Origin: Caecibacter massiliensis | GTDB lineage: Bacteria; Bacillota; Negativicutes; Veillonellales; Megasphaeraceae | DNA length: 64,000 bases | Direction of reading: 5' to 3' | Assembly: GCA_900095875.1 (NCBI GenBank) | Contig: LT608311.1 | Coordinates: 2,543,196 to 2,607,195, forward strand | Shown: piece after piece, positions 55,486 to 63,133 of the stretch | Numbering within the stretch: the stretch's first letter is position 1 | Layout: every line of letters begins with the position of its first letter | Notes under the pieces: generated by a model | Seen by the model: the letters and a program-made list of their open reading frames with translations, nothing else | Database searches by the model: none | Told to the model about the DNA's origin: nothing | Made by a program: the position numbers and the translations under genes

Positions 55486-56340
55486 TCAGCCATGCAGTTC
55501 ATAATCTAATTCTTTCAAGCGTTCAATCCGCTTTTCTGTCGGCGGATGGGTACTGAACAGATTGGCCAGCCCCGACTGGATACCGGAAAACGGATTGATG
55601 ATGCACATGTGTGCCGTCGTCTTGGAAGCGCCTGGCAGCACCTGATAGTGGGCGTAGTTATCTATCTTGGCAAGCGCCCGGGCCAGGGCCAGGGGATCGT
55701 CGATCATGCGGCCGCCTTCTTCATCGGCCATATATTCCCGTGTCCGGCTGATGCCGAGCTGGATAATCGTCGCCGCAATCGGAGCGATGATGATCGTTAC
55801 CAGGAGGCCGACGATGCCGCCATTGTCGTCATCATCGTTGCCGCGTCCGAATATAGCCGCCCACTGGGCAATATTGGCAATCCAGGAAATAACGCTGGCA
55901 AAAGTAGCCACGACGGTGCTCAGGAGGATATCCCGGTGCAGGATATGGGACATTTCATGAGCCAGGACACCGCGGATTTCTTCATCATCAAGCATGTCGA
56001 GGATGCCTTCCGTCGCCGCGATGGCCGCGTGAGACGGGTTGCGCCCTGTAGCAAAGGCATTGGGGACTTCCGTCGGCATGATATATACTTTGGGCATGGG
56101 AAGTTCGGCACGCTGTGCCAGATCTTCTACGATGTGGTAGAGCCGATGTTCCGGACCTACGGGCTGGCAGTGGTACATGCGCAGGACGATGGAATCACTG
56201 AACCAGTAGGAAAAGAAATTCATCCCCGTTGCGAGAATGAGCATGACGGTCATGCCATGAACACCGCCAAACGCTCTGCCAATGGCCATCATAATCACCG
56301 CCAGCAGAGTCATGAGAAAGACTGTCTTTAAACGGTTCAT
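55486..56340 (-). CDS. htpX: Protease HtpX homologue
   Basis: 284-residue membrane zinc metalloprotease of family M48, degrading misfolded membrane proteins. Two N-terminal helices (residues about 5-45) come first. The zinc site HEMSH is in GVLAHEMSHILHRDILLSTV near residue 133, two further helices follow (about 145-210), and the second glutamate region is EYMADEEGGRMIDDPLALAR. The ending FSTHPPTEKRIERLKEL is typical. Single gene with a shared terminator. Confidence 0.93.
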   Translation of the reverse strand: MNRLKTVFLMTLLAVIMMAIGRAFGGVHGMTVMLILATGMNFFSYWFSDSIVLRMYHCQPVGPEHRLYHIVEDLAQRAELPMPKVYIMPTEVPNAFATGRNPSHAAIAATEGILDMLDDEEIRGVLAHEMSHILHRDILLSTVVATFASVISWIANIAQWAAIFGRGNDDDDNGGIVGLLVTIIIAPIAATIIQLGISRTREYMADEEGGRMIDDPLALARALAKIDNYAHYQVLPGASKTTAHMCIINPFSGIQSGLANLFSTHPPTEKRIERLKELDYELHG

Positions 56341-56455
56341 ACTACTCTCCTCTATTCTAAAAAATCAAAAGTCAAAAGGTAAAATCAGAATTTACTATAT
56401 TATAACAGAAAAAGTCATTCTGTCAATATGTTCGATTCATATTCTCTATGCATCA

Positions 56456-57001
56456 CTATTCGGACAGGACGTGATTATTATAGCGGCGGATGAGGACCGT
56501 ATAATACCCTTCGCCGTCTTTTTTGTCATCGAGCCGGGTCACGATGGTAACATCATTCTGTATCCAGCGGATTTCTTTACTATTCTGGCTCGCTGGAAAG
56601 TCTTCCATATTGGAATAAATCGTTGCCGACAGGCGGGCGTACATATCGCGGGCCGTCTTGCGGTTGGTCGTCCTGAAGTAATTTTCAAACGCCAGGACCC
56701 GTCCCGCCGGGGATCCATCGGCCGTCTCGATAGACAGCCCTTCGATGACGGTAACGCCATCCTGGGTCACCGACCGTTCGGCTTTTTCCGTCGTGCCGTC
56801 ACTTCCATAGAACGTCCAGTCGGGCAGGATAGAAAAATTGAGGGCAAAATCCTTTTTGGGCATCCCCAGGTACACCGTATTATACGCCGTCAGGGGATGT
56901 TCGCTGATTTCATCGATAGACAGATTATAATCAAAAGCCAGCGCACCGGCAGGTATATACATGGCGGCAGCCAGTACGGCCAGACGTGTCTTCCATTTCA
57001 T
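56456..57001 (-). CDS. Hypothetical secreted protein
   Basis: 181-residue protein with a Sec signal peptide (KWKTRLAVLAAAMYIPAGAL, cleavage near residue 22). The mature part contains LSIDEISEHPLTAYNTVYLG, MPKKDFALNFSILPDW and YTVLIRRYNNH. I recognise no family. Hydrophilic and without cysteines or membrane helices, so probably periplasmic. ATG 57001 has AAGGAGGT upstream; a longer in-frame start is unlikely. It lies 55 bases after the site-2 protease gene and may be co-transcribed with it. Confidence 0.75.
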   Translation of the reverse strand: MKWKTRLAVLAAAMYIPAGALAFDYNLSIDEISEHPLTAYNTVYLGMPKKDFALNFSILPDWTFYGSDGTTEKAERSVTQDGVTVIEGLSIETADGSPAGRVLAFENYFRTTNRKTARDMYARLSATIYSNMEDFPASQNSKEIRWIQNDVTIVTRLDDKKDGEGYYTVLIRRYNNHVLSE

Positions 57002-57056
57002 AAAGAATACCTCCTTCCTCATAGGCCATGGCATATGGCATTACGAATTTGCAGAG

Positions 57057-57695
57057 TCAAGCGAAAATCCAATAAAACAGCCCCTGTACAATCGTGTAAT
57101 CAATCAGATAAATCAGGCGCTGCAAGGGAATCAGGATGTAACTGAATACGGGTGTCGCCATGAGGACGATCAGCAAAAGGAAGCTGTACCGTTCCACACT
57201 GGCCAGGCGTATCGCCCATTCTGTCGGCAGAAAGACCGTGATGAGGCGCGACCCGTCCAGCGGCGGCAGGGGAATGAGATTGAAGATGCCGAAATTGATA
57301 TTATAGATGATGATCAAATCCAGCACCAAATCCAGACTGCGCATGCGGATGCCGCTCCAGTACAGGATCATCCGTATGGCAAACATGACGAGGGCCAGGA
57401 TGAAATTGGCAAAGGGTCCTGCCAGGGACACACAGATTTCCCCTTTCCGCCAGTTGCGGAAATTATTGGCATTGATCATGACCGGTTTGGCCCAGCCGAA
57501 CTGGGCAACCAGCAGCATAATAAGGCCGATGGGATCGATGTGGGCAATGGGATTCAGCGTGAGCCTTCCCGTCATGCGCGGCGTAGAATCCCCCATTTTA
57601 TCGGCTATCAGGGCATGGGCATATTCGTGGATGACAAGAGCCATGAGCAGCCCTGGTATAGCGGCAACGAGAGACAGTATATCGAAATGAAACAT
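57057..57695 (-). CDS. Site-2 protease family (M50) membrane metalloprotease
   Basis: 212-residue polytopic protease of the short, M50B-like branch. The zinc site HEYAH is in LVIHEYAHALIADKMGD near residue 26, and the third ligand is in NLIPLPPLDGSRL near residue 150. NPIAHIDPIGLIMLLVAQFG lies between them. The protein has about six membrane helices. It presumably cleaves membrane proteins in regulated proteolysis; the substrate is unknown. ATG 57695 has AGGAGG six bases upstream; the in-frame ATG at 57731 is rejected. A structured region lies upstream. Confidence 0.87.
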   Translation of the reverse strand: MFHFDILSLVAAIPGLLMALVIHEYAHALIADKMGDSTPRMTGRLTLNPIAHIDPIGLIMLLVAQFGWAKPVMINANNFRNWRKGEICVSLAGPFANFILALVMFAIRMILYWSGIRMRSLDLVLDLIIIYNINFGIFNLIPLPPLDGSRLITVFLPTEWAIRLASVERYSFLLLIVLMATPVFSYILIPLQRLIYLIDYTIVQGLFYWIFA

Positions 57696-57754
57696 AATTT
57701 TCCTCCTCATAGATGAGTTGGCCAGAAACATATGGCCGTATACCTATCATAACA

Positions 57755-57906
57755 GAAAGAAGCAGGCCGGTAAAGGTCTGCTTCGTTACAACAAATAAGG
57801 GTACTGTTATGTTTCATGCTGTCCCGCGTCAGATACAACGGCGCGAACCCGCTGGCATGGGCCGCGTCGGCATACGGCGTCCGGACGCCTGGTCCCCAGT
57901 GTTGAA
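57755..57906 (-). ncRNA. Candidate structured leader or small RNA
   Basis: On the minus strand TTGCTG (57936-57931) and TATAAT (57912-57907) with 18 bases between them could start a transcript near 57900. The ~145 bases that follow are GC-rich and contain a perfect 14-base palindrome (57876-57889) and a CTGG/CCAG hairpin. They end with a GAAGCAGRCC hairpin (57759-57784) followed by TTTCTGTT, like a terminator. This could be a free-standing small RNA or an attenuating leader of the protease gene. No known RNA family was recognised. Confidence 0.35.
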
Positions 57907-57980
57907 ATTATATCACTCCCCGTCAGGAGACAGCAAGGCCGTTTAGAACAATGTGTCCGAATTGTGACAATGATGACCGG

Positions 57981-60440
57981 TTACTTGAGCAGCCGGCCTA
58001 CGAGTTTCACGCAGTCCGCCGCATCCTTAGAATAACCGTCGGCACCGATTTCGTCGGCAAAACTGGGAGTTACAGCAGCCCCTCCGATGATGATTTTACC
58101 GTCATAATGGCGTTTGACGGCTTCGGCAATGACATCTTTCATGTGCATCATCGTCGTCGTCATGAGCGCCGACAGGCCGACGACAGCCGCTTTGGCCGAC
58201 AGCGCTTTTTCAATGATGGCCGATGCCGGGACATCCTTGCCCAGGTCGATGACTTCATAGCCGTAGTTGCGCAGCATGAGGGCTACCAGATTTTTGCCTA
58301 TATCGTGGACGTCGCCTTCTACGGTTGCCACGACAATGGTAGGCAGTTTTTCACTGCTGCTGCGCTGTATCATCGGTTCCAGATGATGGATAGCCGTTTC
58401 CATGGCGGCTGCGCTGGCGATGAGCTGGGGCAGGAAATAATACTGGTCATTGTAGAGCTGGCCTACTGTATTGATGGCCGGGATGAGAAGCTGGTTGATG
58501 ATGTCTTCCGGACCCGTCCCCTTGTGAAGTTCTTCTTCCGTACAAGAGATGATCGTGTCCTTTTCCCCGTTCAGGACGGCCTGGTATACGGGGTTCCCAC
58601 TGACAGGAGAACCGGCCTGCTTTGTACTGCCTTCCGGCTGGGCGGAAAGACCCGCAGGGGGAACCGGCGGCTGATGCTGCTGCTTTTCCTCTTCTTTCTT
58701 TTCCACATAGCGGATGCGCCGGATATAGGCCAGATCACTGCCGGCACGGTTCATCAGCATGTTGGCTGCCGCAGCGGCATTCATGAGCAGGTCCTGTCCG
58801 GGATTGGCAATGGCCATGGTAAGTCCGCTGGCAATCGCCATGGACAAAAATGTCATATTGGCATAAATCCGTCCCGGAAGGCCGAAGGAAATGTTGGACA
58901 GACCGCAGACCGTCGGTATCTGCAATTCGTCGTGGCAGTAGCGGAACGTGGCCAGGCAGTCGAGAGCCGCCGTCGGCAGTGCCCCTACGGCACCGACGAG
59001 GCCATCGACGATTATGTCTTCCCGGGCAAGGCCGGCTGCTTCTGCCTGTTTGACAAGGGACCGGATAATGTCATGTTTTTCTTCGACCGATTTGGGAAGG
59101 CCGGCGTCCGATACGGGCAGGGCAATGAACATGGCCCCGTATTTTTTAGCCGCATTCAGCAGGCGCTGGCACTTTTTCCCCTCCAGAGAAATCGAATTGA
59201 TGAGAGCCCGGCCGGGATAGATGCGCAGGGCCGCTTCAATGACTTCCGGGAAACTGGAGTCGATGCACAGGGGCAGCCCCGTAACAGCCGTCACTTCATA
59301 GACAGCCCGTATCATCATATCCTTTTCATCGATGCCATTGGTTCCCATGTTGATGTCGAGGACGGCGGCACCGTCTTTTTCCTGCTGCCGGGCAAAGGAC
59401 CGGACCATGGCCATGCTGCCGGCGCGCAGTTCGGCCTGCAGTTTTTTCTTTCCCGTCGGATTGATGCGTTCACCAATGACCTGGAACGGGCCGTCCAGGG
59501 TGATTTCCACGACGCTCCGTTCGGATGCCAGGGCGCGCTTTTTCACTGCCGATACAGGCTGGGGACGCATATCCCGGACGGCATCATGGAGGGCCCGGAT
59601 ATGATCCACCGTCGTGCCACAGCAGCCGCCGATGATGCGGGCGCCGGCTTCGACGAGCAGGCGGGCATCACGGGCAAATTCTTCCGGCGTCGTCTGATAG
59701 ACCGTTTTCCCATCGACGATTTCCGGAAGGCCCGCATTGGGCTTGGCTATGAGCGGCACCGTCGCGTAGCGGTACATGGCCCGGATCCGTTCCACCATAT
59801 CCAGCGGGCCGGTGGAACAATTGGTGCCAATAGCATCGACGCCCAGTTCCTGCAGGACGACGACGGCCGCTTCCGGCGGCGTCCCATAGAGCGTCCGGCC
59901 GTCTGCTTCAAAGGTGAGAGTTGCCATGACAGGAAGGTCACATACTTCGCGGATAGCCAGTACGGCAGCCCGCGTTTCCTGCAGGCTCATCATCGTTTCG
60001 ACGATGAATACATCACAGCCCGCTTCATATAAGGCGCGGGCCTGTTCTTTATATACGTCAACCAATTCTTCAAAAGTCAGCGTTCCCATGGGATAGAGCT
60101 GCTGGCCGGTCATGGTCATGTCGCCGGCGACCAGGGCCTTGTCCCCTACGGCTTCTTTGGATAGCTGCACCAGCCGGGTATTAATTTCTATCAGCCGGTC
60201 TTCCAGGCCGTATTCGGCCAGCTTGATGCGGTTGCCCGTAAAAGTCGGCGCATAGACCAGGCGGGAACCGGCCTCTACGAACTGGCGCTGCAGGTCCTGT
60301 ATGGCCTGCGGATGTTCCATAATCCATAGTTCCGGGCAGACGCCGACGGGCATGCCGGCTTTCTGCAGGTTGGTACCAGTGGCACCGTCAAGGATAAAAA
60401 CACCTTGTTCCAATAACTGTCTGAATTCATCTCGTGTCAT
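57981..60440 (-). CDS. metH: Cobalamin-dependent methionine synthase without activation domain
   Basis: 819-residue MetH that moves the methyl group of methyltetrahydrofolate to homocysteine through cobalamin. The homocysteine-binding barrel with zinc cysteines (GTNCSTGP, GGCCGTT) spans about 1-290. The pterin-binding barrel (VIGERINPTGKKKL, DINMGTNG, CIDSSFPEV) spans about 310-575. A proline/glutamine-rich linker (about 585-625) leads to the B12 cap and binding domain with GDVHDIGKNLVALML. The protein stops after this domain, so the S-adenosylmethionine reactivation domain of E. coli MetH is absent. An activator-like fusion protein is encoded immediately upstream. Confidence 0.92.
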   Translation of the reverse strand: MTRDEFRQLLEQGVFILDGATGTNLQKAGMPVGVCPELWIMEHPQAIQDLQRQFVEAGSRLVYAPTFTGNRIKLAEYGLEDRLIEINTRLVQLSKEAVGDKALVAGDMTMTGQQLYPMGTLTFEELVDVYKEQARALYEAGCDVFIVETMMSLQETRAAVLAIREVCDLPVMATLTFEADGRTLYGTPPEAAVVVLQELGVDAIGTNCSTGPLDMVERIRAMYRYATVPLIAKPNAGLPEIVDGKTVYQTTPEEFARDARLLVEAGARIIGGCCGTTVDHIRALHDAVRDMRPQPVSAVKKRALASERSVVEITLDGPFQVIGERINPTGKKKLQAELRAGSMAMVRSFARQQEKDGAAVLDINMGTNGIDEKDMMIRAVYEVTAVTGLPLCIDSSFPEVIEAALRIYPGRALINSISLEGKKCQRLLNAAKKYGAMFIALPVSDAGLPKSVEEKHDIIRSLVKQAEAAGLAREDIIVDGLVGAVGALPTAALDCLATFRYCHDELQIPTVCGLSNISFGLPGRIYANMTFLSMAIASGLTMAIANPGQDLLMNAAAAANMLMNRAGSDLAYIRRIRYVEKKEEEKQQHQPPVPPAGLSAQPEGSTKQAGSPVSGNPVYQAVLNGEKDTIISCTEEELHKGTGPEDIINQLLIPAINTVGQLYNDQYYFLPQLIASAAAMETAIHHLEPMIQRSSSEKLPTIVVATVEGDVHDIGKNLVALMLRNYGYEVIDLGKDVPASAIIEKALSAKAAVVGLSALMTTTMMHMKDVIAEAVKRHYDGKIIIGGAAVTPSFADEIGADGYSKDAADCVKLVGRLLK

Positions 60441-60460
60441 CATCTATCTCCCCATATCTA

Positions 60461-62629
60461 TCATATCGTTCCATCGGTAAAATCCATATGCTGTATGTAT
60501 AATGATTGGAAATCCGCCGTATTTCCCAGGACGACTTCCCTTCCCTTCTGAATGAACGATGTCATCCGTTCTACGGCTCTGCCATCGGTCAGGGCCTGTA
60601 CGGCCCCCAGCAGAGACGTATTGCCGGCAGCACGGGTCCTGGCTGCCCACGACGGCGGGATGAGTCCCATAGAGGCGGCTGCTTCCGGCTTAAGATAATA
60701 GCCGAATCCGCCGGCCAGCCAGATTGTCTTCACATCGTCTTCGCGCAGGCCGGCTGTCTTAAGAAGGACGGATATACCGGCCCGGATAGCGCTTTTTGCC
60801 ATCTGTATCTGGCGGATATCACGCTGGGTCAGCACGACAGGCGTGCCGTCTGCTCCCTGAGCCAGAGGAAATCCCTCTGTAAACCACGGCTCCCGGAGCG
60901 TCCCGTGCCGGTCCACGATTCCATGCTCTACCATGCCTGCCATGGCTTCTATCACGCCGGTACCACACAGTCCACGGGGTGAAATATCGCCGATCGTACG
61001 GACTACCGGTCCGGATTCATTCCATGTCACACTGCAGACAGCTCCGGGAACGCTGCTCATGCCACAGCGCAGCTGTCCGCCTTCAAGGGCCGGCCCGGCT
61101 GCCGTGGAAGCGACAAAAATGCCATCGCCATTTCCCAGTGCCATTTCCCCGTTGGTCCCCAAATCGAGGAACAGGCTGTTCGTATCGCTCTGGTCCATAG
61201 AGCAGGCAATGAGCCCCGAGGCAATATCGGCCCCCACATAGGTACTAAAGCCGGGAAGTATGGTAAGCATACAGGAATCGGGAAGTACCCTGCCAAATAG
61301 TTCCGCTGCCGGCAGGGTGACTCCTCCTAGCGATACGGGCTGGAACGGCCAGCTTCCCAGCCCCTTACAGGACCATCCCATGAGGAGATGCTCCATGGTC
61401 GTATTCCCGGCCAGGGTCATGCGCCGCAGCTGCTGCCTCATTCCGGGATACGGAGCCAGCAGCTTATGCAGCACTTCTTCTATGCTGTCCATAGCCAGCT
61501 TCTGCAACTCGTCAGCCTGTCCGTCACAAGCGGCAGCAATGCGGCTGACAACGTCGGCACCAAAAGTGCGCTGGCGGTTAACGGCGCTTGCCGAATCCAG
61601 TACAGTCCCATCGGAAAGGGATACGAGTGATGAGGCTATGGTCGTCGAACCGAGGTCAACGGCCAGGCCATAGTCTCCGCTGGTCCGGACGGCAGCGGCC
61701 GCCTTCTCCTGATGGAGGCCGGTCATCTGTCCTTCCCGATGTACGGGCAGACGCACCCGGACCGGTGCGGCAGGAACGGCCTGACAAGCCAGGCGCCAGC
61801 CATCTTTCAGCTCTTCTCCGGAATAAAAATTCCGGTCGGCCGGCGTGACGGGAAGATCCCCTTCGACGAGCTGGATACCACAGCGCCCGCACGTGCCCTT
61901 GCCACCGCACAGGGCAGGAAGCTCTCCCTGCCCACGCAGGGAAACGGCCAGATTCTGTCCGGCAGGACAGGTGTATTCCTGAAAGGCCGGACTGGCAGAA
62001 ACAACGGTTTCTGTTCCGTACGGCTGTTGCCGGAGCCGGCAGTCCCTGTGGGCGCACTGCCGGCAGTCATGGCCGGCATGGAATTCTTCAGGGTCCGGGC
62101 TCACGGAAAAAACAAGACTCAGCGACTTTTCCGGAACGACCATATAGTCCGGCGTCATGGTCAGTCCCAGCGTACGCCGGGCAGCCAGGCAGTCATAGGC
62201 ACGCTGCTGCCACGGGAGTGGCAGGTCCGTCCCGATTTCATACCGCCGGGAGATGCCACACCCTTTTTCCCGGCAAAAAGACCGGAGAGCCTGCTGCAGT
62301 TCTTCTTCAAAGGAGAACAGGCTGCTGTCTGCCATGGCGTTTAAGAGCAGGGCTGCTGCGGCATCGCCCTCTTCGCGAAGGCGGCCGGTATACGCCGTAA
62401 TGGCTCCTCCCAGCGTCATCATGGCATATATCCAGGTTTTACCCTCATCCTCTTTCATGGCAAAAGCCCCTTTGGGACGGATGATGCGGCGCAGGACCGG
62501 TATTCGTTCCATTACATCTTTTTTTGTCCGGTCCCAGGCATCACTGCCTGATCGGCATCCCAGGAGGCGCAATGTCTGGTCCGGGTTGAACCGGGTCGTA
62601 TGCCCTGTAATAATGCGGATATCGCTCAT
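60461..62629 (-). CDS. MetH-activation-like domain fused to [2Fe-2S] ferredoxin and ASKHA (RACE-type) ATPase
   Basis: 722-residue protein. Residues about 1-215 resemble the activation domain of cobalamin methionine synthase (RYEIGTDLPLPWQQRAYDCL and TPDYMVVPEKSLSLVFSV), ending with a cysteine cluster CRQCAHRDC. A plant-type [2Fe-2S] domain follows (ALCGGKGTCGRCGIQLVEG and RLACQ, about 240-310). Then comes the DUF4445/ASKHA part of corrinoid-protein reductive activators (GLAVDLGSTTIASSLVSL, LAGNTTMEHLLMG, LFLDLGTNGEMALGNG, WLAGGFGYYLKPEAA). It probably re-reduces the cobalamin of MetH, encoded 20 bases downstream. ATG 62629 is preferred for the GGGAG upstream. Confidence 0.82.
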   Translation of the reverse strand: MSDIRIITGHTTRFNPDQTLRLLGCRSGSDAWDRTKKDVMERIPVLRRIIRPKGAFAMKEDEGKTWIYAMMTLGGAITAYTGRLREEGDAAAALLLNAMADSSLFSFEEELQQALRSFCREKGCGISRRYEIGTDLPLPWQQRAYDCLAARRTLGLTMTPDYMVVPEKSLSLVFSVSPDPEEFHAGHDCRQCAHRDCRLRQQPYGTETVVSASPAFQEYTCPAGQNLAVSLRGQGELPALCGGKGTCGRCGIQLVEGDLPVTPADRNFYSGEELKDGWRLACQAVPAAPVRVRLPVHREGQMTGLHQEKAAAAVRTSGDYGLAVDLGSTTIASSLVSLSDGTVLDSASAVNRQRTFGADVVSRIAAACDGQADELQKLAMDSIEEVLHKLLAPYPGMRQQLRRMTLAGNTTMEHLLMGWSCKGLGSWPFQPVSLGGVTLPAAELFGRVLPDSCMLTILPGFSTYVGADIASGLIACSMDQSDTNSLFLDLGTNGEMALGNGDGIFVASTAAGPALEGGQLRCGMSSVPGAVCSVTWNESGPVVRTIGDISPRGLCGTGVIEAMAGMVEHGIVDRHGTLREPWFTEGFPLAQGADGTPVVLTQRDIRQIQMAKSAIRAGISVLLKTAGLREDDVKTIWLAGGFGYYLKPEAAASMGLIPPSWAARTRAAGNTSLLGAVQALTDGRAVERMTSFIQKGREVVLGNTADFQSLYIQHMDFTDGTI

Positions 62630-62730
62630 GGTCCTGCTCCCTTTCATTAGTATCACATTCTATAGGATATGTTCTCTCTATCATATACTGAATACGACTC
62701 TTACACAAGAGATTTCTAAAACCACACAGG

Positions 62731-62768
62731 AAAAAGCCGTACAGGCAGGAGTCGTCTGTACGGCCTTT
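62731..62768. terminator. Hairpin terminator
   Basis: GCCGTACAG pairs with CTGTACGGC across an 11-base loop, with A-run on the left and CTTT on the right. Confidence 0.65.
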
Positions 62769-62873
62769 CCATTGGGATATGGGAGATAAAGGTATATGAA
62801 ACTGAAAGCGTCATGCCTTGGGCTGCAAGACCCTTTCAGCGCGGGTATCATGAGTTTTCCCCTCGGTGCTATT

Positions 62874-62911
62874 AAAAAAGCCTTCTCGTTCCCATCAGGA
62901 AGAGAAGGCTT
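62874..62911. terminator. Hairpin terminator
   Basis: AAGCCTTCTC pairs with GAGAAGGCTT across a 14-base loop, with an A-run to the left (T-run on the minus strand). Confidence 0.6.
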
Positions 62912-62994
62912 CATTGCCCCGGATATATCATTCATGAGGATCAACTCATGGCCATATAATATCACCATATATAAAATATGTCAATTGTTTTTAG

Positions 62995-63133
62995 TGAACG
63001 TACCCCCGTCTATAGAGGCGGGGGCTTCCTGCTTCAACGAGAACAGCACCACTGACTCTGAAGAGTTGTGGCGACTTACACTCTCTCCACAGGCGTAAGT
63101 TTCCGTGCGACCCACGGTACTTTATGCGTTATG
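62995..63133 (-). mobile_element. Right end of IS200/IS605-family element with terminal hairpin and probable omega-RNA region
   Basis: Downstream of tnpB on the minus strand lies a terminal hairpin (CCCCCGTC pairs with GGCGGGGG at 63003-63024) with TACGTTCACT just outside, a pattern seen at ends of these elements. The ~110 bases between hairpin and stop codon are GC-balanced, with several short complementary segments. They would encode the 3' part of the guide-carrying omega-RNA. The guide would be the flanking DNA beyond about 62994. The left end of the element lies outside the window. Confidence 0.6.

Larger units (their letters stand above)
62630..63133. other. Intergenic region: terminator hairpins and end of an IS200/IS605 element
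   Basis: 504 bases without a gene. It holds two terminator-like hairpins (62731-62768 and 62874-62911) and an inverted repeat CATGAG/CTCATG near 62933-62952. To the right is the terminal hairpin of the insertion element (63003-63024), with the untranslated 3' part up to the tnpB stop. Confidence 0.55.

Noticed and set aside
60444..60650. Small minus-strand frame between metH and the activator gene
   Set aside because: It overlaps the end of the activator gene in another frame and has no recognisable protein features.
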